Shown here piece by piece: positions 1 through 6,827 of a stretch of 11,851 bases of DNA (position 1 is the first letter of the stretch; each line of letters opens with the position of its first letter). Source of the DNA: an uncultured Flavobacterium sp. (GTDB lineage Bacteria > Bacteroidota > Bacteroidia > Flavobacteriales > Flavobacteriaceae); contig CAMPIZ010000021.1 of NCBI GenBank assembly GCA_946886675.1, positions 1 through 11,851 on the forward strand, in the 5' to 3' direction. The notes below the pieces were generated by a model. The model saw only the letters and a program-made list of their open reading frames with translations. It did no database searches and had not been told where the DNA came from. A program made the position numbers and the translations under genes.

Positions 1-104
1 TTATAAACCATAGTTTAAATTATTTTTTATAATTCCCAAAGGTAAACCATTAATTCTGATTTTACTTTTTGGAAATTCCGATTTTTTAAATATAGATAAG
101 TAAC

Positions 105-485
105 TTATTCTCCCTGTGCTATCCACCACTGATTCCCAAAAGGATCTTCAAAGCCTGCGGTATAGCCATAATCCTGCTGTACAGGCTGGACCAGCGATTT
201 ACTTTTGGCTTCAAGCGCTTTCATGTAAATGTTATCCACATTATCTACATAAATAAACATGCCTGCAGTTTTTCCTTTCCAGTCGTCGGTACTGTTTGCA
301 AACATAATCACAGCATCGTGTATACGCACCTCACCATGCATTATCCCTCTTGAACTGTCTTTTTCATCGGGAACGATCATTTGTTCTTTTGCACCAAACA
401 CATTTTTAAGAAAGTCAAGAAAATCATTTGCATTTGGTACAATAATGTAAGGCATTACCGGAAGGTAATTTTCTGGTATTTTCAT
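105..485 (-). CDS. VOC family (glyoxalase/PhnB-like) protein
   Basis: A 126-residue single-module VOC protein, the usual size for this group. Seen: the N-terminal PVMPYIIVPNANDFLDFLK pattern of a first beta-alpha unit, GIMHGEVRIHDAVIMF around residues 47-62 with His50 at the place where metal-binding members carry a ligand, and the C-terminal DPFGNQWWIA (114-123), a hallmark of PhnB-like/bleomycin-resistance-like proteins. There is no signal peptide, so it is cytosolic. Members include glyoxalases, dioxygenases and antibiotic-binding proteins, and the sequence alone does not choose among them. The ATG at 485 fits the family N-terminus. It is transcribed alone: the HPP gene upstream ends about 60 bp away and a good promoter lies between. 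The 104 bases downstream to the window edge are AT-rich, with no coding signal or clear terminator. Confidence 0.9.
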   Translation of the reverse strand: MKIPENYLPVMPYIIVPNANDFLDFLKNVFGAKEQMIVPDEKDSSRGIMHGEVRIHDAVIMFANSTDDWKGKTAGMFIYVDNVDNIYMKALEAKSKSLVQPVQQDYGYTAGFEDPFGNQWWIAQGE

Positions 486-510
486 AATTGATGGTTTTTA
501 GTTTGAACTA

Positions 511-541
511 TAAAAGTATGATTTTAAGCTATCAGCCCAAA
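511..541 (-). promoter_or_regulatory. Bacteroidetes-type promoter for the VOC gene
   Basis: Read on the minus strand, TTTG (541-538) is followed by exactly 19 bp and then TACTTTTA (518-511). This fits the Bacteroidetes -33 TTTG / -7 TAnnTTTG pattern with one mismatch in the -7 element. The ATG is 25 bp further on. It is the best-formed two-element promoter in the window. Confidence 0.6.
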
Positions 542-546
542 ATTTT

Positions 547-1152
547 TTAAGATTTGGTTAGCCTTTTAATCCTTCTTCCATACAGCCTTATATTATCAAC
601 CGCTGCTTTAGAGGGGTATTGCCGGTTTTTGGTGATATTATTAAAAATAAGCGCTGTTGCAAGAAGTATAAAAGAGCCTGTAAGTACCGGCATGAGTACA
701 TACATATAGCCCAGCGCCTTTATTTGTGCAGAACCTGTAACCGCTATTAGGGCAGTAGCGCCCCCGGGCGGATGCAGTGTTTTTGTTACCTGCATTAGAA
801 CAATGGATAAAGATACTGCCAGTGGGGCTGAGAGCCACATAGCATCGGGGATTAATTTTTGGACAGTTACGCCAATTATTGCCGAAACAAGGTGGCCGCC
901 TATTAAATTACGCGGCTGTGCCAGCGGGCTTTGTATAACGCCATAAACTAACACACTTGAAGCCCCAAATGAACCTATTAGAAATATAAGGTCTTCCTGG
1001 CTGAACGCTCTATACTGCAGCCAGCCAATGATGCCCATACCAACAAAAGAGCCTACAAATGCCCAAAAGTGTTCTTTATAGTCTACCAGTGTTTCTTTAT
1101 AAAACACATAGCGTGCTTTGCGATAGCTGCGTTTAATTTTTTGTATGGCCAT
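547..1152 (-). CDS. HPP family integral membrane protein
   Basis: A 201-residue protein carrying the signature that names the HPP family: LHPPGGATALIAV at residues 126-138, preceded by GSFGASSVLVYG (60-71) and PLAQPRNLIGGH (77-88), which are typical of the same family. Hydrophobic stretches at about 30-48, 56-74, 84-100, 106-122 and 148-170 suggest an inner-membrane protein with four or five spans. The N-terminus (residues 1-28) and C-terminus (172-201) are strongly basic, consistent with cytoplasmic ends. Some HPP members (cyanobacterial and chloroplast) have been linked to nitrite transport, but the substrate here cannot be read from sequence. No CBS domain is attached, unlike many bacterial HPP proteins. 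The start lies 3 bp after the ClC stop codon, so the two are almost certainly co-transcribed and probably act on related anions. Confidence 0.9.
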   Translation of the reverse strand: MAIQKIKRSYRKARYVFYKETLVDYKEHFWAFVGSFVGMGIIGWLQYRAFSQEDLIFLIGSFGASSVLVYGVIQSPLAQPRNLIGGHLVSAIIGVTVQKLIPDAMWLSAPLAVSLSIVLMQVTKTLHPPGGATALIAVTGSAQIKALGYMYVLMPVLTGSFILLATALIFNNITKNRQYPSKAAVDNIRLYGRRIKRLTKS

Positions 1153-1155
1153 TTG

Positions 1156-2421
1156 CTACTTTTTTGCGAAACTGTATACTGTATATGGAAATATTTTCTG
1201 AGCTGTATATTTTGCGGTTAAGGACACCAGCAGTATTGGTACAAACAGTGTATAGTCGTTAATTAGCCCGCAAACTAAAAACAAAGCTGTAAAAGGTGCG
1301 TGTATACTGGCGCTAAGCATGGCAGCCATACCTACTACCATAAAATTTACAGGGATAACGCCGGCATTAAAAAAGGTGTTTAGTACAATAGCTGTAAGCA
1401 GGCCTAAAAAGGCACCGGCAAAAATACCGGGAGCAAATACTCCGCCATCGCCTCCGGCAGAAAGCGTTACAGATGTTATTACTGGTTTAAGGAGTATTAT
1501 ACCTACTATAGTAAGTATTTGTAATGTTGTAATACCTAAATCGTCAGCCGTTGCTATGTAATGCTTTATAGCATGATAGCCATCACCATACAGTTGAGGG
1601 AGTATAAGCAGCATAATACTTATAAGCCCTGAACCCAAAACAATCCTGTGATAGTTTGTAGAAAACCCTGCAAACAGCTTTTTAAAGTACAATACGCACT
1701 TTGTAAGATAAACCGAATTTAAACCTGCCAGTACCCCTAATAACACAAAATAGGGCAGGGCATACAGATTCCAGGTTACGATATTTACTGTAAATAGCGG
1801 GCCTTCGCCTAATATGGCTACAAAGGCAAAAGCTACAGATGCAGCAACTATATTAGTTATTACATAAGCTTTGTTCAGTTTACGGTTTATAACCTCATAA
1901 GCAAACAGCAGGCCTGCCAGGGGTGTGGTAAACAATGCGGTTATACCCGCGGTGATTCCGGCACAAATAAGCTCGGTTTTATACTTTTTTAAAAAGCTTT
2001 CCTTTTCATGGGCTATAGAGCCTATTGCTGCTGTTGCCACTACTGTGGATACCTCAATCCCTGTACTGCCGCCAAAACTTACGGTAAGCAGTCCGTTTAT
2101 AAAATGGGAGGGTATTTTGTAAGCAGGAAGTTTTTTTCCGGTAGCAGTGCTTTCAAAAACCTCTTTAATACCTTTATTCTGCTTCTTTTTAAAAAGATAA
2201 TGCCTTAAAATGTAGATAAGCGAGAGCCCGGCAAAAGGAAATATAATAAAGAAAATCCTGCTGCCGGAAGCTTTGGCAAACAGGATTTCCTCATAATGCT
2301 CGGTAATATGTTTCAGGCTTACTGCTAAAATTGCAGCAAGCAGCCCGATAACTATAGCTGTTAATACAAGTTTTTGCAGTTGGAGATTATTATATTTTTT
2401 ACGAAGTGCAGTGTTAAACAT
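1156..2421 (-). CDS. ClC-family chloride channel/transporter
   Basis: A 421-residue membrane protein with the ClC core and no C-terminal CBS domains. Seen: GGSTGIEVS (117-125), where Glu123 aligns with the gating glutamate of the GREGP motif; TTPLAGLLFAYE (165-176), matching NAPLAGILFIIEE of the E. coli protein; GGDGGVFAPGIFAGAFLG (323-340), the GxFxP filter motif; and Tyr405 near the place of the conserved C-terminal tyrosine. Two positions are unusual. The residue aligned with the internal proton glutamate is Val177, as in ClC channels. The GSGIP filter loop reads NKGIK (82-86), with Lys83 in place of the central serine. Transport of chloride or another anion across the inner membrane is expected, but channel versus exchanger cannot be settled. 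It is the first gene of the operon with the HPP protein. Confidence 0.92.
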   Translation of the reverse strand: MFNTALRKKYNNLQLQKLVLTAIVIGLLAAILAVSLKHITEHYEEILFAKASGSRIFFIIFPFAGLSLIYILRHYLFKKKQNKGIKEVFESTATGKKLPAYKIPSHFINGLLTVSFGGSTGIEVSTVVATAAIGSIAHEKESFLKKYKTELICAGITAGITALFTTPLAGLLFAYEVINRKLNKAYVITNIVAASVAFAFVAILGEGPLFTVNIVTWNLYALPYFVLLGVLAGLNSVYLTKCVLYFKKLFAGFSTNYHRIVLGSGLISIMLLILPQLYGDGYHAIKHYIATADDLGITTLQILTIVGIILLKPVITSVTLSAGGDGGVFAPGIFAGAFLGLLTAIVLNTFFNAGVIPVNFMVVGMAAMLSASIHAPFTALFLVCGLINDYTLFVPILLVSLTAKYTAQKIFPYTVYSFAKK

Positions 2422-2440
2422 AGCAAAGGTTTTAGCACTG

Positions 2441-2448
2441 CAAAAGTA
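2441..2448 (-). promoter_or_regulatory. -7 element for the ClC-HPP operon
   Basis: On the minus strand TACTTTTG followed by C is an exact TAnnTTTG element, 19 bp before the ClC ATG. No TTTG is seen at the expected -33 position, so the promoter may be weak or regulated. Confidence 0.45.
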
Positions 2449-2480
2449 ACCACAGATATTAAATTATCCTCCCTTTTTAA

Positions 2481-3647
2481 CTATAGAAAATTATAAGACA
2501 GTACAATTGCTGTTGTACTGTAATCAATATCCCAATATACATACTCTGTTATTTCATGCTTAAAAGTATGCCTGATCGCTGCGCTGTATGGGCCGTAGTT
2601 AAATCCTGCCCCTACTGTAAGCGAGGTAGCTTTACTAATATCCAGTTGCGGATTGTTATATTTAATATAAGAATCACCCATCTGGAAAGCAAAATTATAA
2701 GCAGCATCGATAAAGAGTTTAGACTTATCTGTTAAGAACATGTAATGCCTGCCGCCTACTCCTATCTGGAAGGAAGAATACTTTGCCTCATATTCCAAAA
2801 CATCATCGCTGGATGTAGCATTATAGAATTGTACGTTAGGCATTACAAACATAGACCACTTATTTTTATTAAAGGGCAGTACATATTCCAGCTCAGCACC
2901 GGCCATAAACACAGTACCTTTATCAAATTCGTGATTAATGTTATAATTATTGGCTATAGTAAGCGATCCCAGTCCGCCGCCGGCAACAAGCTTAAGGTTA
3001 ATATCGCCTTTAAGATGTTTTGCATCCATATTTTTGGCATTATCGCCATTATATTCCATAAAGAGCTTAACAAGCGGATCCTTTTTATATTTTACCCTTT
3101 CATATCGTGATGCTTGCGGCATTTCGTCTTTCATTATCAGGAAAAGTTGCTGACGATAATTGTTATTTTCTTTAATGGTGCTGCTGCCTACTATGTACCG
3201 CTTGTAAAAAAGCTGTGTTGCCTCACTGTGATCTCCTGTAGAATAAAAATATTTTATAATACCGGGTTCCTCATAATGGTAAAGGGTGGCTTTTCCATCT
3301 ACAAGGGTTTTTAGGAAGATAGTATCTTTTACAAATTGGGGCTCGCGAATATGCGTTAATCTGTTAGTAAAATCGTTAGACCTGTCTATGTCTACTACAA
3401 AACGCTTAAACCTGTAAGCTGTGCCCACACTGAATTCTTTTACATTTCTTAAACTTTCTGTCAGGATTTCGCTGCTCTCGCTTAGCTTGTAATCAAAAGT
3501 TTCAGGAGTATTTTTCCATGCAACGTTTCTTATAAGGCATTCTGTTTTTTTTCCGTTGTCGTTTACAAAATACCCAGGCTCAAAATTAATTTGGGAAAAC
3601 ACTGCCGGACTTGCTAATAGCAGTAGCAGCTGTAAGGCTTTTTTCAT
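2481..3647 (-). CDS. Secreted protein with C-terminal outer-membrane beta-barrel
   Basis: A 388-residue protein. It starts with a signal peptide (MKKALQLLLLLASPAVFSQ, cleavage near residue 19). Residues 20-205 form a soluble region rich in charged and aromatic residues (YFVNDNGKKTECLIRNVAWK at 26-45). I recognise this as a recurrent but functionally undefined region in Bacteroidetes outer-membrane proteins. From about 214 the sequence alternates hydrophobic and polar residues with repeated short strands (LKLVAGGGLG, GTVFMAGAELEYVLPF, SFQIGVGGRHYMF, TTAIVLSYNFL). This suggests an eight-strand-like barrel ending in the aromatic-hydrophobic FL terminus used for outer-membrane insertion. No enzyme motif is visible. 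It is divergent from the TonB receptor gene and shares its 184-bp upstream region, including the LytTR-like site, so joint control is possible. No clear terminator follows. Specific function is unknown. Confidence 0.8.
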   Translation of the reverse strand: MKKALQLLLLLASPAVFSQINFEPGYFVNDNGKKTECLIRNVAWKNTPETFDYKLSESSEILTESLRNVKEFSVGTAYRFKRFVVDIDRSNDFTNRLTHIREPQFVKDTIFLKTLVDGKATLYHYEEPGIIKYFYSTGDHSEATQLFYKRYIVGSSTIKENNNYRQQLFLIMKDEMPQASRYERVKYKKDPLVKLFMEYNGDNAKNMDAKHLKGDINLKLVAGGGLGSLTIANNYNINHEFDKGTVFMAGAELEYVLPFNKNKWSMFVMPNVQFYNATSSDDVLEYEAKYSSFQIGVGGRHYMFLTDKSKLFIDAAYNFAFQMGDSYIKYNNPQLDISKATSLTVGAGFNYGPYSAAIRHTFKHEITEYVYWDIDYSTTAIVLSYNFL

Positions 3648-3739
3648 AAGGTGTTGAATAATATTTGGTTAATGTTTGGGGGCTAAAATAGGATTTTTAT
3701 ATAAAACACGGGCAGGAAATATGTTTTTTTACCTCTGTT

Positions 3740-3769
3740 ACAATTCATCCGCAAAAATCTACAGTTCGG
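3740..3769 (+). promoter_or_regulatory. LytTR-type direct-repeat binding site (TonB receptor promoter)
   Basis: Two 9-bp direct repeats, ACAATTCAT (3740-3748) and ACAGTTCGG (3761-3769), start 21 bp apart. They fit the LytTR half-site consensus [TA][AC][CA]GTTN[AG][TG] at 8 of 9 and 9 of 9 positions. The whole 30-bp unit recurs at 9337-9366. It ends 33 bp before the -7 element of the receptor gene, the position of an activator site. The match is seen in the sequence; binding is inferred. Confidence 0.6.
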
Positions 3770-3802
3770 AAATTTTAATTATGAAAGGTGTGAAGCCCGA
3801 TG

Positions 3803-3810
3803 CAACTTTG
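3803..3810 (+). promoter_or_regulatory. -7 element for the TonB receptor gene
   Basis: CAACTTTG followed by CC matches TAnnTTTG at 7 of 8 defined or free positions and lies 21 bp before the ATG at 3832. No TTTG -33 element is present upstream (TATG occupies 3780-3783), which suits an activator-dependent promoter. It also places transcription start downstream of the ATG at 3781, ruling that start out. Confidence 0.5.
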
Positions 3811-3831
3811 CCTCAACAAAACACATCAATC

Positions 3832-5985
3832 ATGAAAACGGCAATTATTTTTTTCTTTTTATTATTTACAGCAGGTCTTAGTGCCCAGACTACTTTATCG
3901 GGAAAGGTAGTAGATGCCAAAGGCAGGCCGTTGGAAGGCGCCAATGTATTTATACAGGGAACTTATGATGGCAGCACTACCGATGAAAATGGCAGCTTTA
4001 CTTTTGAAACTACAGCTACCGGGAGCAGGTACCTTGTAATTACTTACCTCTCTTTTGAAGATGTAATGCAGCAGATAGAAACAGAAAACTATAAACCACA
4101 AACCTTTACACTGCGCGAAAACATAAATATGCTGGATGCGGTTGTAATTTCGGCAGGAACATTTCAGGCGGGAGACAACAGTAAGGTTACTGCACTCAAG
4201 CCACTTGATATTGTTACCACGGCGGGTTCTGCAGGAGATATAATTGCGGCATTACAAACACTTCCAGGAACACAAACTGTAGGTGAGGACGGAAGGCTGT
4301 TTGTGCGTGGTGGTGAAGCAGATGAAACCCAGACATTTGTAGACGGTATACGCGTGGCGCAGCCTTATGGCGCCACAACTAATAACCTGCCCACACGAGG
4401 CCGTTTTTCCCCGTTTCTTTTTAGTGGAATGACATTTTCCACAGGAGGATATTCGGCAGAGTTTGGCGAAGCATTATCAAGCGTACTTTTACTGAATACC
4501 ATAGAAGAACCTGTACAGGAGCAGACTGATATTGCCCTAATGACTGTAGGATTGGGTTTAGGCAATACCCAAAAATGGGATAAAAGTTCCCTGAGTTTTA
4601 ACCTGGCCTATATAAACCTGGAGCCGTATCAGTGGGTGGTACCTCAAAATGTAAGCTGGAACAAACCATATCAGTCACTTGCTGGTGAAACAGTATATCG
4701 CTATAAATTTGAAAAAGGCCTGCTTAAAGTATACGCCGCTTTTGACCATGCCAATTTTGATATCAATCAGGATGACATCAACCAGCCGGAACCTGTAAGA
4801 GTAGCAGTAACTAATGACAATTTTTATCTTAACTCTTCCTACAAAGGCACTATTGGAGATCATCTAACCCTGCAAACCGGCCTTAGCTATGGTTACAGCC
4901 ATAATGATATAGGCCTTAATGCTGATAACATTGATAATGGTGAACACAGCTCGCACTTAAAGGTTAAGCTGCGCAAAAGCTTTAGCGGCAGGTTTAAGCT
5001 AAGTGTGGGTGCTGATTATTTTATAACCGACTTTACAGAAAATTTTATTCAGCCGGATGATTTTAGTTTTAACAGCGGATATAATAATTATATCGCTGCA
5101 GCATATACAGAAGCCGATATATTTTTCTCTAAAAATTTCGCCCTCAAAGCCGGTGTAAGAGCCTCTTATTCTGATATTATAGGCAAAACAGTTGCCGAAC
5201 CACGTGTAGCACTGGCATATCAGGCGGGAAAAAGGGGACAATTTTCTCTTGCTTATGGTGATTTTCATCAAACGCCAAAACAGGAATACCTGAAGTACTA
5301 CAAAAGTTTTGAATATGAAAAAACAAACCACTATATTTTTAATTATCTCTTTAATGCAGAAGGCAGAATGTTTAGGGCAGAAGCCTATTATAAAGACTAT
5401 GCAGACCTTGTAAAATTTGATACACAAATGGCAGAATACAATTCGGTATTCAGTAATGAGGGGAGTGGCTTTGCAAAGGGTATCGATCTTTTTTGGAGGG
5501 ACAGCAGGACAATAAAAAATCTTGAATATTGGGTTTCCTATTCCTTTATAGACAGTGAAAGAGATTACAGGAATTATGAATACAGCGTTACACCGGGCTA
5601 TATAGCAAACCATAACCTTAGTGTAGTTACCAAATATTGGATAAATGATTTAAGGTCGCAGGTTGGATTAACCTATAGTTATAATTCCGGTCGGCCATAT
5701 GACAACCCTAATGAAACCAAATTTATGAACGGGCTTACAAAAAGTTATAACAACCTTAGTGTAAGCTGGGCCTGGCTTATGTCGCAGCAAAAGATATTGT
5801 ACTTCTCAATATCTAATGTAACAGGGAATAATAATATATTTGGCTATGAATATGCCAATACGCCCGATATGAATGGGGTATTTGCCCGACAGCCTGTAAC
5901 TCAGCCTGCCGACAGATTCTTCTTTGTAGGTTTCTTCTGGACGATAAGTGATGACAAGAAAACCAATCAGTTAGATAATTTGTAA
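3832..5985 (+). CDS. TonB-dependent outer-membrane receptor
   Basis: A 717-residue receptor. Signal peptide MKTAIIFFFLLFTAGLSAQ is cleaved near residue 19. A carboxypeptidase-regulatory-like beta-sandwich follows at 21-95 (LSGKVVDAKGRPLEGANVFI, DGSTTDENGSFTF), then a TonB-box-like LDAVVISAG (101-109). The plug is at about 120-225, with LQTLPGTQTVGEDGRLFVRG (141-160) and QTFVDGI. The rest is a long beta-barrel. The final strand (RFFFVGFFWTIS) is followed by an 11-residue polar tail instead of ending at an aromatic residue. At this size it is not a SusC-type receptor (about 1000 residues), and no SusD partner follows. It imports an unidentified ligand across the outer membrane using TonB energy. 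The start at 3832 is chosen because it begins the signal peptide and lies just after the -7 element. A LytTR-like site sits upstream, so control by the kinase system at the window end is proposed. Confidence 0.93.
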   Translation: MKTAIIFFFLLFTAGLSAQTTLSGKVVDAKGRPLEGANVFIQGTYDGSTTDENGSFTFETTATGSRYLVITYLSFEDVMQQIETENYKPQTFTLRENINMLDAVVISAGTFQAGDNSKVTALKPLDIVTTAGSAGDIIAALQTLPGTQTVGEDGRLFVRGGEADETQTFVDGIRVAQPYGATTNNLPTRGRFSPFLFSGMTFSTGGYSAEFGEALSSVLLLNTIEEPVQEQTDIALMTVGLGLGNTQKWDKSSLSFNLAYINLEPYQWVVPQNVSWNKPYQSLAGETVYRYKFEKGLLKVYAAFDHANFDINQDDINQPEPVRVAVTNDNFYLNSSYKGTIGDHLTLQTGLSYGYSHNDIGLNADNIDNGEHSSHLKVKLRKSFSGRFKLSVGADYFITDFTENFIQPDDFSFNSGYNNYIAAAYTEADIFFSKNFALKAGVRASYSDIIGKTVAEPRVALAYQAGKRGQFSLAYGDFHQTPKQEYLKYYKSFEYEKTNHYIFNYLFNAEGRMFRAEAYYKDYADLVKFDTQMAEYNSVFSNEGSGFAKGIDLFWRDSRTIKNLEYWVSYSFIDSERDYRNYEYSVTPGYIANHNLSVVTKYWINDLRSQVGLTYSYNSGRPYDNPNETKFMNGLTKSYNNLSVSWAWLMSQQKILYFSISNVTGNNNIFGYEYANTPDMNGVFARQPVTQPADRFFFVGFFWTISDDKKTNQLDNL

Positions 5986-5988
5986 AAT

Positions 5989-6012
5989 AAAAAGGGGCAA
6001 ACACCCCTTTTT
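5989..6012. terminator. Bidirectional intrinsic terminator
   Basis: AAAAAGGGG (5989-5997), loop CAAACA, then CCCCTTTTT (6004-6012): a perfect stem with a T-run on either strand. It begins 3 bp after the receptor stop codon, and on the opposite strand it abuts the stop of the convergent lipoprotein gene, so it can serve both genes. Confidence 0.85.
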
Positions 6013-6719
6013 TATCCATTATTTTCATCCAGAAGGTAGTCGTAAAAAATTATTTCTGCAAATTCAAAATTGCCTGTTTGCTGAAAATAGTTTGCCATGT
6101 CCAGGGCATCACCGTCAGAATCCTTACTGGTAGACATAATATAAACCCCTTCTAAAAACTCATGCTCAAATTCTATAGTAGTATTGGTCTCCAGAGCAGT
6201 AGCGTTAAGGGCAGACAAATCATCAGCGTTGGTAACTCTTACATAAAAAAGGTTGCCATAGGTCATCACATCATAAGTAGTCTCTCCTATCCAGAAAGAG
6301 CTCTGATAAGTGTAACTGGTGTATAGTACCTCTTCATTTGCATTCATTTGATTTATAAAAGAATGTATTTGATGACAGGTTTTACCTGTTGTAAATTGGG
6401 CAACAACTGCTTTGCTTGTATCATAGTCCTCTATATGTATGGCGGTTGCATCAATATCGACCAGATCAGGCTGATTATTTATAAAGTTTACAATATCACT
6501 ATCAGGCATCTCTGTAGAAAAACCAATATAAATATAATCAGCTAACAGGATGCTGCTAATATCATTCACATTATTATTTGATAGAGTATAATGTTTTGCA
6601 AGACATTCTTCATTTGTAATTTCCGGTGTTACGGGTTCAGGGTTTTCGTCATCATCTGAACAGGCTATTCCTAACGATAAAGCCGCAAATACAGCAGATA
6701 GTAATAATAATCTTCTCAT
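6012..6719 (-). CDS. Surface lipoprotein resembling a subtilase (S8) propeptide
   Basis: A 235-residue lipoprotein. MRRLLLLSAVFAALSLGIAC is a lipoprotein signal with the lipidated cysteine at residue 20. The mature end Cys-SDDDEN has the acidic run that, in Bacteroidetes, marks lipoproteins for export to the cell surface. The second half (about 155-225) contains GNLFYVRVTNADDLSAL, an E-x-NTTIEF stretch, TSKDSDGDALDMANYF and TGNFEFAEI. I recognise this order as that of the N-terminal prodomain of Bacteroidetes S8 serine peptidases (FYV-L, then SKGxxLEMAN, then F-x-AEPD). No catalytic Asp, His or Ser domain follows: the gene stops at the terminator. Homology is from memory of the family and not tested. 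A protease-binding or inhibitor role is inference; an orphan prodomain relic is the alternative. ATG 6719 was chosen because it begins the signal peptide; an in-frame extension to 6800 would bury it. Confidence 0.75.
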   Translation of the reverse strand: MRRLLLLSAVFAALSLGIACSDDDENPEPVTPEITNEECLAKHYTLSNNNVNDISSILLADYIYIGFSTEMPDSDIVNFINNQPDLVDIDATAIHIEDYDTSKAVVAQFTTGKTCHQIHSFINQMNANEEVLYTSYTYQSSFWIGETTYDVMTYGNLFYVRVTNADDLSALNATALETNTTIEFEHEFLEGVYIMSTSKDSDGDALDMANYFQQTGNFEFAEIIFYDYLLDENNG

Positions 6720-6827
6720 GGTTGTGGTTTTTGGTTGATGCGATAAATATACTGATTTATTTAAATGGCTGACTAAAAGTTGTTTAACAAAAACTGGCAT
6801 AATTACTGTGTAATCAGTGATGTGAAG

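Noticed and set aside
1..51. Repeated AAACCAT (5-11 and 45-51) and a small inverted repeat TAAAC/GTTTA at 4-17
   Set aside because: Too short and AT-rich to be a meaningful repeat or terminator.
1590..1598. ACAGTTGAG, a perfect single LytTR half-site; also ACAGTTAAG at 11085-11093
   Set aside because: Single copies inside coding sequence with no partner 21 bp away; expected by chance for a loose 9-bp consensus.
3676..3831. Upstream in-frame extension of the TonB receptor from a TTG at 3676 or an ATG at 3781
   Set aside because: Both starts lie upstream of the proposed -7 element and would bury the signal peptide that begins at 3832.
4999..5613. A 204-codon antisense open frame inside the TonB receptor gene
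   Set aside because: It is rich in Ile, Cys and Phe, shows no recognisable motif, and lies wholly inside a convincing gene.
6776..6784. AAAGTTGTT, an 8 of 9 match to the LytTR half-site between two lipoprotein genes
   Set aside because: No second half-site 21 bp on either side.
6802..6814. Palindrome ATTAC-TGT-GTAAT upstream of the M23 gene
   Set aside because: Short and AT-rich, with no second copy in the window; a possible operator but not distinguishable from chance.
6720..6827. Overlapping N-terminal extensions of the lipoprotein (to 6800) and the M23 gene (from 6780)
   Set aside because: The two extensions would overlap each other and both hide clear lipoprotein signal peptides; the region is better read as a divergent intergenic space.
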